A stretch of DNA of 64,000 nucleotides, from NCBI GenBank assembly GCA_900553595.1, contig USEC01000006.1, positions 3,024-67,023 on the forward strand. The letters run 5' to 3'. Both the position numbers and the translations under genes were made by a program. The number at the start of each line of letters is the position of its first letter. Within the stretch, counting starts at the first letter, position 1. Below are positions 58,688 through 64,000 of the stretch, one piece after another. Below the pieces are notes generated by a model, which saw only the letters and a list, made by a program, of their open reading frames with translations, was not told the DNA's origin and did no database searches. This DNA comes from an uncultured Prevotella sp. GTDB lineage: Bacteria > Bacteroidota > Bacteroidia > Bacteroidales > Bacteroidaceae.

Positions 58688-60964
58688 ATGCACAACAGAA
58701 CATATAAATATAAGAATGTGGTAGCAGCATTGGCGATAGTCGCCATACCCCACTCTACCATGGCACAAGTGGAAGGAAGCGCACTCGACCACATGCTGCA
58801 ACGGCCGAGAGTGAGCAAGGTGTTCAAGCACAAGAAACCTTTCGACCATCTCTTCATCGATGCCGGCGCAGGCGCCAACTTCCTGGGCACAAGGACCTAC
58901 TCCGATGCCGGACTAAGTGCGGAAATAGGCATTGGCGACTGGATTACGCCTGAACACGGATTCCGCATCAACCTGAACGGAGGCGAATGGCGTATCGGCG
59001 ACGTGCATCCCAAATACATGGATTTAGCACTCGACTATCTGCTCAACATAACGGCTGTGGCAACACCCGGCACCTACTACACACCACGGACTTTCGAGGT
59101 GATAGGAACAATGGGAGTGGATTACGGATGGTCGCGCAACCAGGGAATAAGAAAGAACGGTTTCGGAGTACACATAGGACTGCGCGGACAGCTCGCCATG
59201 TCGAAGTATTCATACGTTTATCTGGAACCACGCTTCGGACTGATAGAGGACGACGTGACGCAGTTTGCCAACGTACACGACTACCGCCCTTACGCCAACA
59301 TATACATGGGCTTCGGCTACCGTCTGCCGGAAAGCAGACTGAAGACGCCAGGCAACGGACAACGCAGTCTTGCCGACGGACTCTTCTTCAGCGTTATGGG
59401 AGGTCCGGCATTTCTGTCCAACAGCGATATGTCGTCATGGGGCGAACGCTTCGGAGGCAGGATGACGGCAAGCTTCGGAAAATGGCTTGACAGCTACAAT
59501 GCCCTACGCCTGTCGGCCAATGCGACAAGCATCTACCAGTATGAGTCACGAAACAACATCAAGGCTTTGGGACTACAACTTGACTATATGGCCAACCTCA
59601 ACAACATATTCGGAGGCGTAAATCCTGAAAGACGCTTCTGGGTGGATATGGTTGCCGGCGTGAGTTACAATGTCTCCTCTGACGAAATCACCGGTCATCG
59701 CGGTTCGTTCGGCTATGGTGCCGGTCTGCAAGCCAACCTGCGGCTGGCACGCGGACTCACCCTTTCCATAGAACCGCGAGTGGATGTTTACACCGACAAA
59801 TACGCACCTGCCACCTACTCGTTTGACAACCGCGACATAACGGGAACCATACTTGCAGGTCTGACATACACCTACAACGACCGACGCACAGCCAATGTGA
59901 CCGATGCCGACGACATACACCACAACACCGTGACATTCGTTGCAGGCATGGCAAACCGTCTGCCCAACATGGGTAACTCACAACTGTATGCGCCGATGGG
60001 CCGTATCAGCTTCGCACGCTGGTACTCGCCGGCTTTCGCCTGGCGTGCAAATGTGCAGGGACTGCTAAGAGGTTCGGAAGTGACAGGCCACAAGCTGGCA
60101 CGAGCCACGGCAGGTGCCGACTGGATGACCGACCTCACCGCACTCACATGCGGCTATGACGTGACGCGGGCTGTGGCATTCAAGACGGTTGCGGGATTCA
60201 ATGTCGGACTCGACTATTCATATAACGAAAGGCGTTCCACCTACTTCTCGCCCGATGTGCACATGGGCATGCAGATGGCTGTAAGGCTCAACAACAGTCT
60301 GCACATAGTGGCAGAACCGCAAGTGGCATACCTAATGAGCAAGCGGATGTCGCCTGCAATATGTGGACGATTCATGCCTTCGCTGGCTGTCGGACTCGAA
60401 TACAGCATGAGGCAAAGCGACAGGAAAGCTGAAAGCATAGACACACCGACAAAGAACGACTTCGTGTCCGCCGCCATAGGAACCGGTTTCTACACTGGCA
60501 ATTACGGCATGATGAATTTGGTGCGCAACCGCCTGTCGTTCGTCGGGGAAGTGGGTTACGGACACTGGATGAACGGAATAAGCGGCATTCACGCAAGTAT
60601 CGGCAACGCAACGCTGCAACGCCTGAACTGCCGCAACAACCAGAACATAACATCTCTAAGCGCCGGCTACATGATGAACGTGAAGGCTGCCGCCACGGGC
60701 GAACCGACAGAAGGCGACCTCGTGCAGGTAACCGGCATCGCCGACCTATCACTTGTGGGCAGCAAGATAGAGAATCACGACATGAAAGTAAGCATAGGCG
60801 GAAAGCTGGCATTGCAGACCGGATTCCGGGTAAGCAAGAGTATGGAGATTTATGCAGAACCGTCGGTAATGATTTATACGAAGAATGTGGAAACAGACGC
60901 AAACTCACCGCACCCCATGGAAGGCGAACTGAGACTGAGCATAGGCACGAAGTACAATTTCTAA
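58688..60964 (+). CDS. Outer-membrane protein with four tandem ~181-residue barrel-like repeats
   Basis: 758 residues, signal peptide ending STMAQ near 26. The mature protein is four related modules: about 55-211, 232-396, 413-573 and 591-758. Each has an aromatic/Gly start (FIDAGAGANFLG, FFSVMGGPAFLS, VTFVAGMANRLP, FVSAAIGTGFYTG), an xRxxxxG strand (92-98, 273-279, 452-458, 634-640), a DY/DW.xN strand (near 117, 300, 479, 661) and an AEP/IEP/LEP strand with its Glu at 180, 362, 543 and 724, spaced 182, 181 and 181. The protein ends in Phe (SIGTKYNF), a typical outer-membrane barrel end. Last gene of the DUF3575 operon; function unknown. Confidence 0.8.
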   Translation: MHNRTYKYKNVVAALAIVAIPHSTMAQVEGSALDHMLQRPRVSKVFKHKKPFDHLFIDAGAGANFLGTRTYSDAGLSAEIGIGDWITPEHGFRINLNGGEWRIGDVHPKYMDLALDYLLNITAVATPGTYYTPRTFEVIGTMGVDYGWSRNQGIRKNGFGVHIGLRGQLAMSKYSYVYLEPRFGLIEDDVTQFANVHDYRPYANIYMGFGYRLPESRLKTPGNGQRSLADGLFFSVMGGPAFLSNSDMSSWGERFGGRMTASFGKWLDSYNALRLSANATSIYQYESRNNIKALGLQLDYMANLNNIFGGVNPERRFWVDMVAGVSYNVSSDEITGHRGSFGYGAGLQANLRLARGLTLSIEPRVDVYTDKYAPATYSFDNRDITGTILAGLTYTYNDRRTANVTDADDIHHNTVTFVAGMANRLPNMGNSQLYAPMGRISFARWYSPAFAWRANVQGLLRGSEVTGHKLARATAGADWMTDLTALTCGYDVTRAVAFKTVAGFNVGLDYSYNERRSTYFSPDVHMGMQMAVRLNNSLHIVAEPQVAYLMSKRMSPAICGRFMPSLAVGLEYSMRQSDRKAESIDTPTKNDFVSAAIGTGFYTGNYGMMNLVRNRLSFVGEVGYGHWMNGISGIHASIGNATLQRLNCRNNQNITSLSAGYMMNVKAAATGEPTEGDLVQVTGIADLSLVGSKIENHDMKVSIGGKLALQTGFRVSKSMEIYAEPSVMIYTKNVETDANSPHPMEGELRLSIGTKYNF

Positions 60965-61016
60965 AGATTCCGGATTAAAATAAGGACGGAACCCGTTCTA
61001 CCAATAAAAAAAGCGG

Positions 61017-61068
61017 AAAAAGCCCGTAACTGCCAATAAAGAAAGACAGTTATGGGCTTTTTGCTTTT
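61017..61068 (+). terminator. Terminator of the envelope operon
   Basis: Sixteen-bp stem 61017-61032 / 61047-61062 (one G-U) with T-rich tail to 61068. Confidence 0.82.
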
Positions 61069-61119
61069 TGTGTGAAATTGATAAAAACAACATCTCACGC
61101 ATCATATAATGGAAAAATG

Positions 61120-61152
61120 TTTGCGGAGAAAAAGATTTTTTTTGTAAATTTG
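61120..61152 (+). promoter_or_regulatory. Promoter of thrA
   Basis: TTTG at 61120-61123, 21-nt spacer, TAAATTTG at 61145-61152. Predicts a leader of about 195 nt before ATG 61356. Confidence 0.65.
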
Positions 61153-61314
61153 CCGACACTTAAATTAATTTTATTCACCGACATGGTGCTGCGAGCCTTC
61201 AATTGCTTGCCGGGAACAAAGATTCGGGCTTTGAGACAATGCCTCGTCCGTATAGAGGATTTGGACAAAGCCGACTTTACGACACAGCAAAGACAGCAGC
61301 ACTGAAACAAAACC

Positions 61315-61333
61315 GCCTCCCTTGTATGGAGGC
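61315..61333 (+). promoter_or_regulatory. Leader hairpin upstream of thrA
   Basis: GCCTCC (61315-61320) pairs with GGAGGC (61328-61333), 7-nt loop, 22 bp before the thrA ATG. It could affect ribosome access. The leader has no Thr/Ile-rich leader peptide of the enterobacterial type. Confidence 0.4.
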
Positions 61334-61355
61334 ATTAACCACAGAACAAAAGAAA

Positions 61356-63791
61356 ATGAAAGTACTGAAATTTGGCGGAACCTCAGTAGGTTCCATTGAA
61401 AGCATCCTGAGCCTGAAGGCTATTGTAGAAAAGGAAGCGGAGAAACAACCTGTGATTGTCGTAGTGAGTGCCCTCGGAGGCATCACGGACAAGTTGCTTT
61501 CCACAGCACAGCTGGCATTGAACGGCAAAGAAGAATGGAAAGATGAGTTTCACAGCATGGTGGAGCGTCACCACAAAATGATTGACGCCATAATCACAAA
61601 CACAAAGAAACGCGAGGAATTGTTCAACAAGGTAGATGCGCTTTTCGAACAGTTGAAAAGCATCTACTTCGGTGTCTTCCTCATACACGACCTCAGCAAA
61701 AAGACACAGGATGCCATAGTAAGCTACGGCGAACGGCTCAGTTCAAACATCGTCGCAACTCTTGTGAAAGGCGCAAAATGGTTCGATTCACGCGAATTCA
61801 TAAAGACTACACGCAAGAACAACAAGACACTGCTCGACAGCGAACTCACCAACCGGCTCGTATGCAAGGCTTTCAGCGACCTTCAACGCATTTCTCTTGT
61901 TCCCGGTTTCATAAGCCAAGACAGTTCTACCGACGAGATAACAAACCTCGGACGCGGCGGAAGCGACTATACGGCAGCGATAATAGCAGCCGCACTCAAT
62001 GCCGAAATCCTGGAAATATGGACGGATGTGGACGGATTCATGACCGCCGACCCACGCGTCATAAAATCGGCATACACCATCAACGAACTCAGCTACATCG
62101 AAGCAATGGAGTTGTGTAACTTCGGCGCAAAGGTGATTTACCCTCCGACAATATACCCCGTATGTGTGAAAAACATACCTATCAAGGTGAAAAACACATT
62201 CAATCCTGACGGAAAAGGGACTATAATCAAGGCACAGATAGACAACGACAGCAAACCCATCAAGGGTATATCGAGCATCAACAACACAGCCGTAATCACC
62301 GTAACGGGATTGTCTATGGTGGGTGTGATTGGTGTGAACAGACGAATCTTCACCGCACTGGCTGATAATGGTATAAGCGTGTTCATGGTTTCGCAGACTT
62401 CCTCAGAAAACTCCACATCCATCGGTGTGCGCGACGAAGACGCAGCAGCTGCCGTAGAAGTGCTGGACAACGAGTTTGCCAAGGAGATAAAGACGGGAGC
62501 AATGTTCCCCATGCACGCAGAATGCGGACTCGCCACCATTGCCGTAGTAGGTGAAAACATGAAACATACGCCTGGTATCGCCGGCAAGCTGTTCGGCACT
62601 CTCGGACGAAGCGGCATCAGCATTATCGCAAGTGCACAGGGAGCACCGCAGACGAACATCTCACTCATAATCAAAAGCGAGTTCCTGCACAAGGCTCTTA
62701 ACGTGATTCACGAATCGTTCTTCCTTTCGGAATACAAAGTACTCAACCTGTTTATATGCGGAATAGGAACTGTGGGCGGCAAACTCATAGAACAGATTAA
62801 CAACCAGTACGAAGAACTCAAACGCACGGCACGCCTCAAACTAAACGTGGTGGGAATTGCAAGTTCCAAGAAAGCACTTTTCAATCGCGAGGGAATAGAT
62901 CTGTCATCATACCGCGACGAACTGGAAAAAGCAGAGACAAGCAACTGCAAACAGTTGTGCGAGGAGATAATAGACATGAACATCTTCAACAGCGTCTTTG
63001 TAGATTGTACCGCCAGTGCCGAGATTTCAGGCCTATACCAAAACCTTCTGGAACACAACATCTCGGTGATTGCTGCCAACAAGATTGCTGCATCATCGGC
63101 ATACGACAACTACGCCAAGCTGAAAGAGACAGCCCTGTCGCGCGGCATCAAATTCAGATTTGAAACGAATGTGGGTGCAGGACTGCCGATTATCGGAACA
63201 ATAAACGACCTGAGAAATTCGGGAGACAGAATCCTTAAGATTGAAGCAGTGCTGAGCGGCACCCTCAACTTCATCTTCAATGAGATTTCTGCCGATGTGC
63301 CTTTCTCTGAAACGGTGCGTCGCGCAAAAGAGCAGGGATACAGCGAGCCTGACCCAAGAATAGACCTCAGCGGAATGGATGTGGTAAGAAAGCTCGTGAT
63401 TCTTGCACGCGAAGCCGGTTACAAGGTTGAACAAAGCGATGTGGAGAAGAACCTCTTCATACCCGACTCCTACTTCAAAGGTACACTCGAAGACTTCTGG
63501 AAGAACCTGCCTTCGCTTGATGCCGACTTTGAACAACGCCGCCAACAAATGGAAAAGGAAGGACTGCGCTGGCGTTTCGTCGCTACATTCGACCACGGAC
63601 ATACCAGCGTCTCACTGAAAACGGTTGATAGAAACCATCCTTTCTACAACCTTGAAGGCAGCAACAACATCGTGCTACTCACAACGGAACGCTACAAGGA
63701 ATATCCAATGCTCATACAAGGCTACGGCGCAGGAGCAAGCGTCACAGCAGCAGGAGTGTTTGCCAATATCATGTCAATAGCCAACATCTGA
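61356..63791 (+). CDS. thrA: Bifunctional aspartate kinase / homoserine dehydrogenase I
   Basis: 811 residues from ATG 61356, where the family's MKVLKFGGTSVGS begins; upstream in-frame codons are leader. Aspartokinase domain about 1-280 (FGGTSVGS, TLGRGGSDYTA-type NLGRGGSDYTAAI), two ACT domains about 310-450 that usually bind threonine, then homoserine dehydrogenase about 460-811 (LFICGIGTVGGKLIEQI, ANKIAAS, VLSGTLNFIFNEIS, PRIDLSGMDVVRKLVILAREAG). Catalyses the first and third steps toward threonine and methionine. Monocistronic between promoter 61120 and terminator 63841. Confidence 0.96.
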   Translation: MKVLKFGGTSVGSIESILSLKAIVEKEAEKQPVIVVVSALGGITDKLLSTAQLALNGKEEWKDEFHSMVERHHKMIDAIITNTKKREELFNKVDALFEQLKSIYFGVFLIHDLSKKTQDAIVSYGERLSSNIVATLVKGAKWFDSREFIKTTRKNNKTLLDSELTNRLVCKAFSDLQRISLVPGFISQDSSTDEITNLGRGGSDYTAAIIAAALNAEILEIWTDVDGFMTADPRVIKSAYTINELSYIEAMELCNFGAKVIYPPTIYPVCVKNIPIKVKNTFNPDGKGTIIKAQIDNDSKPIKGISSINNTAVITVTGLSMVGVIGVNRRIFTALADNGISVFMVSQTSSENSTSIGVRDEDAAAAVEVLDNEFAKEIKTGAMFPMHAECGLATIAVVGENMKHTPGIAGKLFGTLGRSGISIIASAQGAPQTNISLIIKSEFLHKALNVIHESFFLSEYKVLNLFICGIGTVGGKLIEQINNQYEELKRTARLKLNVVGIASSKKALFNREGIDLSSYRDELEKAETSNCKQLCEEIIDMNIFNSVFVDCTASAEISGLYQNLLEHNISVIAANKIAASSAYDNYAKLKETALSRGIKFRFETNVGAGLPIIGTINDLRNSGDRILKIEAVLSGTLNFIFNEISADVPFSETVRRAKEQGYSEPDPRIDLSGMDVVRKLVILAREAGYKVEQSDVEKNLFIPDSYFKGTLEDFWKNLPSLDADFEQRRQQMEKEGLRWRFVATFDHGHTSVSLKTVDRNHPFYNLEGSNNIVLLTTERYKEYPMLIQGYGAGASVTAAGVFANIMSIANI

Positions 63792-63840
63792 TGCAGAAAA
63801 GAACGGGGTGACACCAAACGACACCACCTCACTATAACAA

Positions 63841-63893
63841 AAACAGACCATACGCACGGCAACAAGCCGACATCAGCGTATGGTCTGTTTTCT
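63841..63893 (+). terminator. Terminator of thrA
   Basis: Perfect 15-bp stem 63841-63855 / 63876-63890 (ACAGACCATACGC core), 20-nt loop, T-rich tail. Confidence 0.82.
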
Positions 63894-63905
63894 TTCCTGA
63901 CTTCG

Positions 63906-64000
63906 TCATCGTGTCACCCAAAATTCCTCGTCAAAGAGTTTAGCGATTTTCTGATGCCTTGCCATCAGCATGGTTTGGGTGTAAACCTCCTTGTTCAGAG
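63906..64000 (-). CDS. C-terminal fragment of an unidentified protein
   Basis: A minus-strand open frame from the window edge to a TGA at 63906-63908 encodes about 31 residues, containing VYTQTMLMARHQKIAKLFD and ending EEFWVTR. The amphipathic helix-like, charged composition looks like real coding sequence. No family can be assigned from so little. Confidence 0.5.
   Translation of the reverse strand, partial: LNKEVYTQTMLMARHQKIAKLFDEEFWVTR

Noticed and set aside
61203..61355. 51-codon in-frame extension of thrA
   Set aside because: Aspartokinases begin at the MKVLKFGGTS motif; the extension is nonconserved-looking leader sequence.

Overview
This window is a stretch of a Bacteroidales chromosome, most likely Prevotellaceae (Prevotella sensu lato). 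The evidence is a set of -33/-7 promoters of the Bacteroidetes primary-sigma type (TTTG, 19 nt, TAnnTTTG) in front of many genes, a hybrid two-component regulator with an AraC domain, split GcvP subunits, an exbB-exbD-exbD-tonB-pstS locus, gldE beside ssb, and secreted proteins with the short C-terminal tails common in Prevotella. About fifty protein genes, one tRNA and one candidate small RNA are supported. No insertion sequence, prophage or CRISPR array was seen.

Layout: 1-3137 (minus) is a TonB energy-transduction operon ending in a cut-off pstS-like lipoprotein. 3320-8049 (minus) holds an aspartate aminotransferase, ribBA and an LptF/LptG-type permease. 8233-8887 is a HepT/MntA toxin-antitoxin pair. 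9214-9984 is a secreted protein. 9985-10624 holds an apparently unannotated small-RNA unit (promoter plus terminator, minus strand) back to back with the promoter of a GH125 alpha-mannosidase. 10625-20898 is a carbohydrate cluster (GH125, hybrid two-component regulator, two GH3 enzymes) without SusC/SusD. 21083-29503 is mostly housekeeping: fba, a MATE exporter, HU, a tiny mS38/COX24-like protein, RNase G/E, lrgAB and infC-rpmI-rplT. 29618-34565 has a secreted Ig-like protein translationally coupled to a 68-residue protein, a phosphopantetheinyl transferase, gldE and ssb. 34753-42191 has an unknown gene behind tRNA-Gly(GCC), nspC, a membrane protein, glgB, a MORN-repeat protein and a DUF5715 protein. 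42664-49445 is a complete lplA-gcvT-gcvH-gcvPA-gcvPB-lpd operon for lipoate attachment and glycine cleavage. 49532-54913 (minus) has coaW, a B3/B4 protein, ligA and a COG2509 flavoprotein. 55888-60964 is a three-gene envelope operon whose last protein has a four-fold internal repeat of about 181 residues. 61356-63791 is thrA, and a gene is cut at the right edge.

The most unusual signal is a family of four short intergenic arrays (16158-16238, 22570-22650, 42451-42553, 55197-55277). Each has 4-5 copies of a 15-bp quasi-palindrome (AAASAAGSCTTSTTT, S = C or G) at an exact 22-bp period with 7-bp variable spacers. They lie only between genes, twice just upstream of a promoter -7 box and once as a 17-bp inverted repeat between convergent genes. 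I do not recognise this as a described element. The other leading candidates are the small RNA near 10254-10373 and the four-fold repeated barrel protein.
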